Origin: Acidicapsa acidisoli
Lineage (GTDB): Bacteria > Acidobacteriota > Terriglobia > Terriglobales > Acidobacteriaceae
Reading direction: 5' to 3'
DNA length: 64,000 nt
Assembly: GCF_025685625.1 (NCBI RefSeq)
Contig: NZ_JAGSYI010000002.1
Span: forward strand, 620,001-684,000
Positions within the stretch are counted from its first letter, which is position 1. Each line of letters opens with the position of its first letter. A model generated the notes under the pieces. The model saw only the letters and a program-made list of their open reading frames with translations, made no database searches and was not told where the DNA came from. This document shows, piece by piece, positions 26,635 through 34,981 of the stretch. Made by a program: the position numbers and the translations under genes.

Positions 26635-27489
26635 TCATTCCATGCGGATGGTCAGGACCGGGCAGCTGGCTCCGTAAAGAATCTCCAACAGGGTGTGGCC
26701 GAGGAGGATCTCACGCAGGACGGAGTGCTTCCTGACGCTGGTGATGATGAGATCTGCTCCAGCTCTGGCTGAGGCCTGGCAGATAGTTGGGCCTATTGCA
26801 CCCTCCAGAACTTCCACTTTGGTATCGGCGAACTGCACCACCGCATGGAGTTGCTCCGTAGCGGCTTCGATTCGCTCCGGGGTTGCGTGTTTCGGCAATA
26901 CATGCGCGAGGGTGTATTCGACGGGCAAGCGACGTCGAAGGGCGCGGGCGTATTCGAAGTTCCGAATGGATTCGGGGCTGAGGTCTGTGACGCCGAAGAC
27001 GTGGAAATGACCTTCGCCAACCCATTTGCGGACTGGGCGGCAGTCGGCGACAGTCAGCACAGGGATCATGGTTTTGCGCAGAATGCGTTCGGCGGTCGAA
27101 GCAAGCGCGAATCCGCCGAAGTTTGATGCGGCTTGCGTTCCGAGAACGAGTATGTCGACCCGGTATTCGGCGATAACCTGCTCGATCTGGGTGTCGAGGT
27201 CACCCTTGCGCATCAGTATCTGGCAATCGATGTGCTGCATTCTGACGGACTCGGCGAGTTCTTCGAGGGCCGATTCGCTGCGCTGGAGAATTTCGAGCGT
27301 CGCTCCAGGGACGCTGTTTGCCACGAAGGCTGTCGCGTTGAGGACGTGCATGAGCAGGAGGGATGCGCCGTAGACATGCGCTACCGCGATCGCATGTTCC
27401 AAGACCAGGGATGTCTTGGGCGAGAAATTTACGGGAACCAATATCCGGTTTACTTTGCCTTCGAGAAAGTTGCCTGGTGTGTCGTTCAT
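26635..27489 (-). CDS. Universal stress protein, two UspA domains
   Basis: 284 residues with two tandem UspA domains (about 10-145 and 157-284). In the first, the nucleotide-binding end L-V-L-G-T-Q ... is followed by R-I-L-R-K at 135-139; the second ends L-L-G-H-T-L-L-E-I-L-Y-G-A-S-C-P-V-L. Tandem Usp proteins bind ATP or act in survival under stress; exact role unknown. It is divergent from ccmF with a 334-base gap. Confidence 0.87.
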   Translation of the reverse strand: MNDTPGNFLEGKVNRILVPVNFSPKTSLVLEHAIAVAHVYGASLLLMHVLNATAFVANSVPGATLEILQRSESALEELAESVRMQHIDCQILMRKGDLDTQIEQVIAEYRVDILVLGTQAASNFGGFALASTAERILRKTMIPVLTVADCRPVRKWVGEGHFHVFGVTDLSPESIRNFEYARALRRRLPVEYTLAHVLPKHATPERIEAATEQLHAVVQFADTKVEVLEGAIGPTICQASARAGADLIITSVRKHSVLREILLGHTLLEILYGASCPVLTIRME

Positions 27490-27823
27490 TCGTGCTTTCC
27501 TCTCGGCTTCTAGGCTGTCTCATCTCTAAGTTCGGCGAATGAGGTTATGCATTATTCCTGGCATCGCCTTCCGCCCTCTGTGAGATGAGCGGCGCGGATC
27601 TTTGATCCGGAATTTGTTCGCGTCCAGTTCGCTTCAGGGGTCGGAAGCGAGGTGTCCTACGACTCCGCATTACGACACCGCATTCCGTCTCCTCAAACCT
27701 TTGGTTGAGTTTCGTAACAATTGCTTTCCATAGGATGAGACTGGCTTTACGAGGCGCTTGGTAGCGTGTGGCGGCTGGTGCGACAATCGATTGTGACAAA
27801 TAGGGCGGAGTGGCGAAAAGCTT
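27490..27823. other. Divergent intergenic region, USP/ccmF
   Basis: 334 bases. No coding frame is convincing; an 84-codon minus-strand frame at 27545-27799 is Arg/Pro-rich and looks like chance. Promoters for the two divergent genes are expected but not distinct. Confidence 0.5.
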
Positions 27824-29893
27824 ATGGCGGCATTTGGTAGTTTTGCTCTTCTGATTGGACTAGCGCTGGCGGCTTATAACCTGTTTGCCGGCGGAATTGC
27901 GCTGCGTCTCCTGGCTGTCGGCGGGCTGGCGAGGGTTTCGCCGGAGAGGCTGGCTGAGACGGCGCGGCGGGCGGGGATTGCCGGATTTGCGGCGGTTACG
28001 GCTGCGGCCTTTGCGCTGAGCTGGTCGGTCTTCCACAACGATTTTTCTATCGAATATATTGTCGAGCACTCGAATATCGCACTGCCCGCGCCGTATAAGT
28101 TCGCCGCGCTTTGGAGCGGGCAGGAGGGTTCGCTGCTGCTGTGGGCATGGTTGCTGGCGGCGTATGGGTTTGTGCTGCGACTGACGCATAAGAGCGACGT
28201 GAAGCTTCATGCCTATGCCGGAACGATTCTGGCCGGGGTGCAGGTCTTCTTTCTGCTGTTGCTGAACTTTGCCGCGCCGCCGTTTTCGCTGGTGCGGGGC
28301 GGGGTTGCGCCGGCGGATGGGAATGGCCTCAATCCCCTGCTGCAGTATCCGGAGATGGTGATTCATCCGCCGATGCTGTACCTGGGATATGTGGGATTCA
28401 CGGTGCCGTTTGCGTTTGCACTGGGCGCGCTGATGATGCGGTATCCGGGTGAGAAGTGGATTCACATCACGCGGCGCTGGACGATGTTTACCTGGATGTT
28501 TCTGACCATCGGGATCTTCCTTGGTATGCACTGGGCATATGCGGTGCTGGGCTGGGGCGGGTACTGGGGTTGGGACCCGGTGGAAAATGCTTCGCTGATG
28601 CCGTGGCTGACGGGCACGGCTTTTCTGCATTCGGTGATGATGCAGGAGAAGCGCGGCATGATGAAAAGCTGGAATGTCTGGCTGATCTTCTCGACTTTCA
28701 TGCTGTCGATTCTTGGGACGCTGCTGACGCGCGCGGGGCTGGTGAGTTCGGTTCATGCCTTTGCTCAGTCGTCGATCGGGAACTGGTTTGTGGCGTTCCT
28801 GGTGCTGATCGCTGTCGTCTGCATATTCACCTTTGTTTTGCAGAAGGATCATCTGAAGTCGGAGCATCGCGTCGAGTCGCTGGTGAGCCGGGAGTCGAGT
28901 TTTCTCTTCAATAATCTGGTGCTGCTGGCGGCCTGCTTCACGATTCTTTGGGGGACACTGTTTCCGGTGCTCTCGGAGTATGTGGAGGGGACGAAAACGA
29001 CGCTCTCGGGCGCGTATTACAGCCACATTGCAATACCGATCGGCGTGTTTCTGCTGCTGCTGACAGGCGTTGGGCCGCTCTTGGCGTGGCGGGCATCGTC
29101 GTTCAAGAGCCTGCGGCGGAATTTTATTCTGCCCGGGGTTGCGTTTGGGGTGACGGCGATCGCCTGCATCGCGGTGGGGTTGAAGCCGTGGGCGGATGAG
29201 GGCGTTTTTTATTCGCTGATGACGTTTTCGCTGGCGGCGGCTGTGGCTACGGCGGTTGCTTCGGAGTTTCTGCGCGGGGCGGCGGTGGTACGGCGGCAGA
29301 CGGGCAAGGATTATCTGTCGTCGACGATTCTGCTGGTTCGGAGGAGCACTCGGCGGTATGGCGGATACCTGGTGCACTTTGGCGTGGTGATCATCTTTAT
29401 CGGATTTGCCGGTTATGCCTTCAATCGCAGCGCGGAAAAGCCAATGGGGCCGGGCGACAAGATGGAGATTGGGCCGTATACGCTGGTGAACCTCGGCAAT
29501 ACGCAGGAGTCGAACGCGAATTACGACTCGGAATTTTCGCTGCTGGATGTTTATCAGAACGGCAAGAAGGTGCTGGCCCAGTCGATGGCTCCCGAGAAGC
29601 GCGTTTACGCGGTGAACGGGCAGCCGCAGACGATGGTGGCCAACCACTCGACGATGCAGTGGGATTTATATGTGGTGTATGAGGGACGGGATTCGACGAC
29701 CGGGTTGCCGATTATCAAGGCCTTCCTCAATCCTCTTGTGATGTGGATCTGGGTGGGGCTGGTTGTGGTGGTGCTTGGAACGCTGGTGGCGCTGGTGCCG
29801 AGTCTCAGCCCGTCGCGGGCTGCGGTGGCTGTACCGGTGCCGCAGCCTGGGCCGATGCAGGCTGCTGTGGGAGTGACTGGGGGCGGAGATTGA
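27824..29893 (+). CDS. ccmF: Cytochrome c maturation heme lyase subunit
   Basis: 689 residues, about 15 membrane helices. The tryptophan-rich heme-handling signature W-G-W-D-P-V-E-N-A near residue 250, preceded by G-W-G-G-Y, and the D-at-the-interface histidines fit CcmF, which joins heme from CcmE to apocytochrome c in the periplasm. The C-terminal part has the large periplasmic domain seen in this family (G-D-K-M-E-I-G-P-Y). The stop overlaps the next gene's ATG (TGATG). ccmA, B, C, D, E and G are not in the window. Confidence 0.94.
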   Translation: MAAFGSFALLIGLALAAYNLFAGGIALRLLAVGGLARVSPERLAETARRAGIAGFAAVTAAAFALSWSVFHNDFSIEYIVEHSNIALPAPYKFAALWSGQEGSLLLWAWLLAAYGFVLRLTHKSDVKLHAYAGTILAGVQVFFLLLLNFAAPPFSLVRGGVAPADGNGLNPLLQYPEMVIHPPMLYLGYVGFTVPFAFALGALMMRYPGEKWIHITRRWTMFTWMFLTIGIFLGMHWAYAVLGWGGYWGWDPVENASLMPWLTGTAFLHSVMMQEKRGMMKSWNVWLIFSTFMLSILGTLLTRAGLVSSVHAFAQSSIGNWFVAFLVLIAVVCIFTFVLQKDHLKSEHRVESLVSRESSFLFNNLVLLAACFTILWGTLFPVLSEYVEGTKTTLSGAYYSHIAIPIGVFLLLLTGVGPLLAWRASSFKSLRRNFILPGVAFGVTAIACIAVGLKPWADEGVFYSLMTFSLAAAVATAVASEFLRGAAVVRRQTGKDYLSSTILLVRRSTRRYGGYLVHFGVVIIFIGFAGYAFNRSAEKPMGPGDKMEIGPYTLVNLGNTQESNANYDSEFSLLDVYQNGKKVLAQSMAPEKRVYAVNGQPQTMVANHSTMQWDLYVVYEGRDSTTGLPIIKAFLNPLVMWIWVGLVVVVLGTLVALVPSLSPSRAAVAVPVPQPGPMQAAVGVTGGGD

Positions 29894-30483
29894 TGCGGTT
29901 TCTTAACGGGCGTGTGTTGGACCCCATCCTTTGTGCAAAATCGCCCAAAGGATGGGGCACCCAGATTTCCAGATTCTCCAATATCCGGCCCAAATTTTCG
30001 GGACCGTTGGCTCGTGTGGCTCAGGCCCTGCTGGTCGCTTGCGTGGTTTGTTTTTCTGTGGGGGCGACTGATCCGCAGGCTCGGTTTAACGATCTTGGCC
30101 ACAAGATGATGTGCACCTGCGGGTGCGGCCAGGTGCTGCTGGAGTGTAACCATGTGGGCTGCACGGTTTCGGGTGGAATGCGGGATGAGTTGACCGCGGG
30201 CCTCGCCACGGGCATGAACGACAGCCTGATCCTGCAGAGTTTTGTGCAGAAATACGGGGCGACGGTGCTGGCTGCTCCGACGACTCAGGGGTTTGATCTG
30301 GTGGCCTGGATCATGCCGTTTCTGGTTGCAGCCGTTGCCCTGGTGGGAACGATTCTGCTGGTGCGGAACTGGGCGAAGAATCAGGCCCAGCTCGTGCATG
30401 TTGGGGCAGATGGCAAGGCTCGACCGCCGGGTATTGGAGCCGAAATGCGGGACCGGATTCGCAGGGAAACGGAGACGGATTAA
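29893..30483 (+). CDS. ccmH: Cytochrome c maturation protein CcmH
   Basis: 196 residues from ATG 29893, which overlaps the ccmF stop. C-T-C-G-C-G-Q ... C-N-H-V-G-C holds the redox cysteines, as in Acidobacterial/delta-type CcmH; then a helical domain and a C-terminal membrane helix (L-V-A-W-I-M-P-F-L-V-A). It reduces the apocytochrome CXXCH thiols before heme attachment. Oddity: about 12 codons near the N-terminus (V-L-D-P-I-L-C-A-K-S) are read from a palindromic repeat at 29922-29957, leaving the signal segment about 40 residues in. TTG 30006 or GTG 30012, just before A-Q-A-L-L-V-A-C, are alternative starts that would exclude the repeat. Confidence 0.87.
   Translation: MRFLNGRVLDPILCAKSPKGWGTQISRFSNIRPKFSGPLARVAQALLVACVVCFSVGATDPQARFNDLGHKMMCTCGCGQVLLECNHVGCTVSGGMRDELTAGLATGMNDSLILQSFVQKYGATVLAAPTTQGFDLVAWIMPFLVAAVALVGTILLVRNWAKNQAQLVHVGADGKARPPGIGAEMRDRIRRETETD
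29922..29957. repeat. Palindromic repeat inside the 5' part of ccmH
   Basis: CCCCATCCTTTG (29922-29933) is perfectly complementary to CAAAGGATGGGG (29946-29957), followed by CACCC. Same family as 30495-30531 and 35725-35767. Confidence 0.75.
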
Positions 30484-30494
30484 AGCATCTGCGT

Positions 30495-30531
30495 ACCCCA
30501 CCCTTTGGGCAAAAGACGCGCCAAGGATGGA
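30495..30531. repeat. Palindromic repeat copy
   Basis: CCCCACCCTTTGG...CCAAGGATGG is an imperfect inverted repeat of the same family, lying between ccmH and the CcmI-like gene, followed by AGCGCCCG. Confidence 0.6.
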
Positions 30532-30585
30532 GCGCCCGAAGATTTGGTTTAAGACAGAATTCAAGAGCGCGAGCGAGGGTTCGAT

Positions 30586-30882
30586 ATGTCGAGTACGGAC
30601 GGGATGATTGGCGGCGCGGTATTGGCGTTGCTGCTGTTTCTCTTTACCTTCTGGCCGGAGAAGAATGCGGCGGTGCAACGGCAGAAAACACGGCTGGATT
30701 TTCTGGAAGAGTTGAAGGAACAGATCTACGCGAATCTGCGCGACCTCAATTTTGAGTATCAGGCGGGCAAATATCCGCTGGAGGATTACACGGTCCAGCG
30801 CGGGATTCTTGAGAAGGAAGCGGCGACGGTGCTGGCGGAGATGGATTCGCTTCAGGCACATGCAACAGGGGTTAGGCATTAG
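30586..30882 (+). CDS. Small membrane-anchored protein of the ccm cluster (CcmI-like)
   Basis: 98 residues: one N-terminal membrane helix (A-V-L-A-L-L-L-F-L-F-T-F-W) followed by a charged coiled-coil region (L-D-F-L-E-E-L-K-E-Q-I-Y). The layout is that of the N-terminal part of CcmI-type helper proteins that follow ccmH. Some homology to the SHOCT-like helix is visible (Y-Q-A-G-K-Y-P-L-E-D-Y). Similar helices end the next gene. Role in cytochrome c maturation is inferred from location only. Confidence 0.62.
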   Translation: MSSTDGMIGGAVLALLLFLFTFWPEKNAAVQRQKTRLDFLEELKEQIYANLRDLNFEYQAGKYPLEDYTVQRGILEKEAATVLAEMDSLQAHATGVRH

Positions 30883-30944
30883 GGAATAGCCGGCCGCGGC
30901 GTCTGGTGAGCCCGCCGATTTCTTGCTTGTGGAAAGGTTCTGTT

Positions 30945-32270
30945 TTGAATTCAAAGACTTTCTTTTGTCTGCGGGTCTCTGCGCTCGCGATGCTGGCTGC
31001 TGGTTCCCTTGCATTTGCGGGGACGATTACCGGTACCGTTACGAACATGACAACGAACAAGCCTGCTGGTGGAGACAAGGTTTCACTGCTGAGTCTCTCC
31101 GCCGGGCTGGAAGAGTTGAGCAGCACGAAGACAGACGCGAGTGGACAATTCAAGCTCACGACGCCTTCTTCTGATGCGCCTTTTCTGATCAAGGTGGAAC
31201 ATCAGAAGGGCGCGTATTTCAAGAACATGCCGCCAGGAGCGGTCAACGCCGTTATCACCGTGTATGACGTGGCGGCGAAGGTAGGGGGCGTCTCGACGGA
31301 AGCCGATGTGCTGCGGATTGAAGCTGACAACGGGCAGTTAAAGATTACGGAGAACTACTTCGTCAAGAACGTCTCTTCCCCGCCCCGGACGGAGTCGAGC
31401 GAGCACACGTATGAAGTTGTGATTCCGCCGGATGCGACGCTGGAGGGCGCGGCGACCGTTGGTCCAAGCAACATGCCGCTGGCGGCGACTCCCGATCCCG
31501 TCAGTCCGAAGGGACACTATGCGTTTTCGTTTCCGATTCGGCCGAATGAGGGCGAGAACGGAACGCGCTTTCAGTTGACGTACCACGTGCCGTATTCGGG
31601 CAGCTACAAGTTCACGCCGAAGCTGATGCAGGCGACCGATAATCTGGCGATCATGGTGCCGAAGAGCATGAAGTTCGAGCCCGGCGCGGGCACGAGCTAT
31701 CAGACGGTTCCGGACAATGTGAGCGCTCAGACCTTTCTGGCGCGGGGTGTAAAGCCGGGTCAGGCATTGGAATTTACGGTTTCAGGTACGGGCGCGTTTC
31801 CGCGAGATTCGCAGGCGGGCGGACCGGATGGCGGTGGTGCTGCTGGTGGCGGAGCGGGTCCGCAGGCGGGTGAGGACACCGCGGCGCAGGGTGGGCCTGG
31901 TGGGAAGCCTGGGGGTGGATTGGGGAATCCGATCGACACGCCGGACCCATTGAGCAAGTACAAGTACTGGATTCTGGGCGGGCTGGCGCTGGTGCTGGCG
32001 GCTGCGGCGGCTTTCCTGCTGCGCAAGCCGGCTGTGGCTGCCGTTCCAGCGTCCCCGGTGGGCGCTGCCCCATTGCCGGCTGAGCCGCAGATCGCGGCGT
32101 TTGCCGCGCCGAGCGGAAAAAAGAAGAGCCAACTGCTGCTGGATGCACTGAAGGAGGAGCTGTTTGCTATCGAGAGCGAGAAGGTGGCCGGAAAGCTTTC
32201 TCTGGAAGAATATTCTGAAGTTAAGTCGGCGTTGGAGATTGTGCTGCGTCATGCTTTGAGCCGGCAGTGA
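30945..32270 (+). CDS. Exported, membrane-anchored protein with carboxypeptidase-regulatory domain
   Basis: 441 residues from TTG 30945, with GGAAAGG at 30931-30937; the resulting N-terminus is a textbook signal peptide (ends S-L-A-F-A). The frame is open to GTG 30906 without a ribosome site. Ig-like CarboxypepD_reg segment T-I-T-G-T-V near 26-31, a 150-residue beta-rich part, a G/P/A-rich linker (about 290-335), one membrane helix (I-L-G-G-L-A-L-V-L-A-A), and a cytosolic helical tail (L-L-D-A-L-K-E-E-L-F-A-I-E) resembling that of the CcmI-like neighbour. Function unknown; position after the ccm genes suggests a link to cytochrome c or its export. Confidence 0.78.
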   Translation: MNSKTFFCLRVSALAMLAAGSLAFAGTITGTVTNMTTNKPAGGDKVSLLSLSAGLEELSSTKTDASGQFKLTTPSSDAPFLIKVEHQKGAYFKNMPPGAVNAVITVYDVAAKVGGVSTEADVLRIEADNGQLKITENYFVKNVSSPPRTESSEHTYEVVIPPDATLEGAATVGPSNMPLAATPDPVSPKGHYAFSFPIRPNEGENGTRFQLTYHVPYSGSYKFTPKLMQATDNLAIMVPKSMKFEPGAGTSYQTVPDNVSAQTFLARGVKPGQALEFTVSGTGAFPRDSQAGGPDGGGAAGGGAGPQAGEDTAAQGGPGGKPGGGLGNPIDTPDPLSKYKYWILGGLALVLAAAAAFLLRKPAVAAVPASPVGAAPLPAEPQIAAFAAPSGKKKSQLLLDALKEELFAIESEKVAGKLSLEEYSEVKSALEIVLRHALSRQ

Positions 32271-32370
32271 TGGGACTGTTGCGCTGTGCCGGCTATCGCT
32301 GATCCCCACCCTGATTTGTGGCGATGCGCTATTGATTCAATCGCATTGATTGGTTGCTTAGGTTGGAGTT

Positions 32371-32871
32371 ATGAAGACGCTGATTCGAACGCTGATTTTG
32401 CTGTCCCTGATCGTCTGGCTAGGCGCGGAGATCTTTTTTCCTGCTATTGCGGCGATTACATTTGGGCAGCTTGCGCCGGATACGCATGCGGCTGGTCAGA
32501 TTGTTGGCGCGCTGCTGCGTATTATGCACTGGATGGGACTGGTCTGCGGAATTGTGCTGCTGGCGTTGCTGGCGTTGGCCCCCGCCTGGGGTATTTTCAA
32601 GTCGCGCTCGGTATTAGCGCCGATGGTGCTGGTATTGCTGATGGTTGGGCTGACGGCTTATTCGCAATTCAGCATTATTCCGGCAATGGAGCGGGATCGC
32701 GTTGCGGCAGGCGGTGTGATTGACGCGGCTCCCGCAGACAACCCCGCGCGGATTGACTTCAATGTCCTGCACGCGCGCAGTACGAACGTAGAGGGCACGG
32801 TGCTGCTGCTGGGGATTACGGTGGTGGCGCTGGTGGCATACGCCGAGAGTGCAGCGGCCAATCGTGTCTAA
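32371..32871 (+). CDS. DUF4149 membrane protein
   Basis: 166 residues with four membrane segments and the family pattern G-A-E-I-F-F-P near 17-23 and N-x-x-H near 131-134 (N-V-L-H). Uncharacterised family, sometimes near heme or respiratory genes. ATG 32371 with a weak GGAGTT site. It lies 100 bases after the preceding gene, so a shared transcript is possible. Confidence 0.87.
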   Translation: MKTLIRTLILLSLIVWLGAEIFFPAIAAITFGQLAPDTHAAGQIVGALLRIMHWMGLVCGIVLLALLALAPAWGIFKSRSVLAPMVLVLLMVGLTAYSQFSIIPAMERDRVAAGGVIDAAPADNPARIDFNVLHARSTNVEGTVLLLGITVVALVAYAESAAANRV

Positions 32872-32967
32872 AGAACGTCTAATATCTGAAGCAGAGTATG
32901 AGCAACTGAAGTATTCGTGGCTTAAACCTTGATAGAACGATCCGGGAATTAACTCCAGCAGGAAAAG

Positions 32968-33987
32968 ATGAAACAAATCGTAGTTGCGGTGCTTGCCGCT
33001 TTGATCCCTTTCGCCCCTTATGGGTTGTGCGCTCAAGATTCGACTCCTCTTACTCAGATTCGATCCACGCCGCTGCCGGAAGTAACGGGTGGCGACTTCG
33101 ATCACTTTGCGGTGGATATTCGTCATGAGCGGCTGTATGTGGTGTCTGAGGTCTATGCCTCGATTGAGGTCTTTGGCCTGAAGACGGGTGAACACTACCA
33201 GAGTGTCCGCGGGGTGGTGAAATCGCCGCGCAAAATTGCTTTCCTCGAAGACAAAAATCAATTGATGGTGCTCGATGCCGGTGGCGCGGCGTGTCTGTTC
33301 CTCGACGGGCACGATCTTCATCTCATGGGCAGCGTTGCGTTGGAGCCCGGGCCGGATGCAGGGGTCTATGATCCGGTGTCCCGGATTTTTTATGTGGGTA
33401 ATGGGGGTCGCGCGGCGAAAGCTGACTTTTCCTATATCAGCATGATCTCGGTAGACCAGCAGAAAGTGGTGGGCCGCGTACGGGTGGAAGCCTCGACGCT
33501 CAAGACGCTGGTGATGGACCAGGCGGCGCAGAAGCTCTACGCGACGATGCGCGACAAAAACCAGGTGGCGGTGGTGGACCTGAAGACAAGGACTGTAGAG
33601 CAGACTTGGTCTTCGCCGGAGCTGCATGTGGACTCTGCGATGGCGATGGATACGCTGGATCAACGGGTGTTTGTGGGCAATCGCAATCCCGGTGAGTTGG
33701 TGGTGCTGAATGCGCGCGATGGTAGCGTGGTGGCGACGCTGAAGATCGGCAACGTCTCCGATGATATGACGTATGACGCGACGCACCATCGCATCTACAT
33801 CACAAGCGAAGATGGGTTGGATGTGGTGGCGCAGGACGCCCCAAATCGGTACCGGGTGGTGCAGCATATCGATACTTTGGGAGGAAAGACTTCTATCTAT
33901 GTACCATCGTTTGGACGATTTTTTGTGGTGCATACAAAGGGAGAGTTGGCAAAAGAGGCGGGATTGCAGGTATTCAAGGTGAATTAG
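32968..33987 (+). CDS. YncE-like secreted beta-propeller protein
   Basis: 339 residues with a signal peptide ending near C-A-Q. Repeated blades of about 40 residues with hydrophobic-turn-basic patterns (R-L-Y-V-V-S, Q-L-M-V-L-D, R-I-F-Y-V-G-N, R-V-F-V-G-N-R) as in YncE/NHL-type propellers. Periplasmic or extracellular. Ligand unknown; no catalytic residues expected. Confidence 0.85.
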   Translation: MKQIVVAVLAALIPFAPYGLCAQDSTPLTQIRSTPLPEVTGGDFDHFAVDIRHERLYVVSEVYASIEVFGLKTGEHYQSVRGVVKSPRKIAFLEDKNQLMVLDAGGAACLFLDGHDLHLMGSVALEPGPDAGVYDPVSRIFYVGNGGRAAKADFSYISMISVDQQKVVGRVRVEASTLKTLVMDQAAQKLYATMRDKNQVAVVDLKTRTVEQTWSSPELHVDSAMAMDTLDQRVFVGNRNPGELVVLNARDGSVVATLKIGNVSDDMTYDATHHRIYITSEDGLDVVAQDAPNRYRVVQHIDTLGGKTSIYVPSFGRFFVVHTKGELAKEAGLQVFKVN

Positions 33988-34102
33988 AGCAAAACCGCAG
34001 TAATCGTATCCCTCTTTGGCATCGTTCAAAGTGGATTTTTCTTGAGGAAAAATCCACCTGGCCTTAGTCGCTTCGAGACACACCTACTGTGGTTTTGCTT
34101 TA
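33985..34102. repeat. Nested inverted repeat (hairpin within 18-nt inverted arms)
   Basis: Outer arms TAGAGCAAAACCGCAGTA (33985-34002) and TACTGTGGTTTTGCTTTA (34085-34102) pair with two mismatches. A perfect inner hairpin GTGGATTTTTC / GAAAAATCCAC lies at 34031-34057. The whole forms a cruciform just after the propeller gene and could be a MITE or complex terminator; the left arm includes the stop codon. Confidence 0.6.
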
Positions 34103-34172
34103 ACGCACGAAGGAGGATGAGGCACCCCGATGCAACAAGGGATGCTTCGGACGTCCAGCGAAGTTTGTGCAG

Positions 34173-34898
34173 TTAGTCCGCGTTCTCTTTCACGACCCTC
34201 AGCGTCACTTCTTTCAAGAAGGAGGCGCCGGGGTTGCCATGGTCCGGCTCCAGTTCCCACACGACATCTTGAATCCTGTAGGAGTGGTGAGCGTTTTCTC
34301 CATCACGGATGCGAATCGACTCTCCGATGCGTGGAACCCTGGAGCGCCCTGGAAGCCTGAGCTGGATGTCTGAGGAGCCTGCCTCCAGTATCTGAATTCC
34401 GATGGAATGGCCGGTTGCTAATCCCTGAACCACCGCGTCTGCGTCGCTTGCGCGGGTGGCTGCAAGTTCCTTTTCACCAGTTTCGATCAGTGAGCGCGCC
34501 TTCTTGAGTTGGATGCCTCGATCCCGCAGGATGCGAGCAGCGAGACACTTTTCCTCGCGCAGAATTCCCAGCAGGAGGTGCTCGGGACCGATGTGCTTGT
34601 TGCGAAGACGCTCAGCCTCTTCGGCGCTATAGGCCAGGATGCGCAGGGCCTCGTCGGAGAGGGGCAGGTCGATGCTGGTTGCGATCTTTTGCCGTTTCGT
34701 GGTGAGTTCAGAGATTGCAGCACGAATCTCTTCCTCGCTGAGATTGAGGCCGAGAATCAAAGTGAAGACGCCCTTGTTTTCCCGAAGCAGGCCAAGTAGC
34801 AAATGCTCGGTCTCGATGTAGGGACTACCAAACTCGCTGGCTTCGTATCGGGCAAAAAAGATGACGCGGCGGGCCTTTTCGTTGTATCGCTCAAACAT
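34173..34898 (-). CDS. Stand-alone tandem Clp-N domain protein
   Basis: 241 residues. Residues 1-75 and 78-150 form the two halves of the Clp repeat (M-F-E-R-Y-N-E-K-A-R-R-V-I at the start; T-E-H-L-L-L-G-L-L and P-E-H-L-L-L-G-I-L mark each copy), as in ClpC/ClpA N-domains. No AAA+ ATPase follows; instead a 90-residue C-terminal domain of unknown type (R-L-P-G-R-S-R-V-P) is present. GGGAGG sits 4 nt before the ATG. Could bind substrates or adaptors and compete with or assist a Clp protease; the family is known only in outline. Confidence 0.85.
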   Translation of the reverse strand: MFERYNEKARRVIFFARYEASEFGSPYIETEHLLLGLLRENKGVFTLILGLNLSEEEIRAAISELTTKRQKIATSIDLPLSDEALRILAYSAEEAERLRNKHIGPEHLLLGILREEKCLAARILRDRGIQLKKARSLIETGEKELAATRASDADAVVQGLATGHSIGIQILEAGSSDIQLRLPGRSRVPRIGESIRIRDGENAHHSYRIQDVVWELEPDHGNPGASFLKEVTLRVVKENAD

Positions 34899-34981
34899 TG
34901 AGCCTCCCTGAATTGCGGACGCTTCTAAATTTACATCGAGCCTGTGAGCTTTCCGCTGTGCTGGTCATAGTATTCTGACAA

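Noticed and set aside
27545-27799. 84-codon minus-strand frame between USP and ccmF
   Set aside because: No ribosome site and Arg-rich low-information composition.
27860-29647. 595-codon minus-strand frame inside ccmF
   Set aside because: Arg/Gln/His-rich antisense frame of a confident gene; no start signal.
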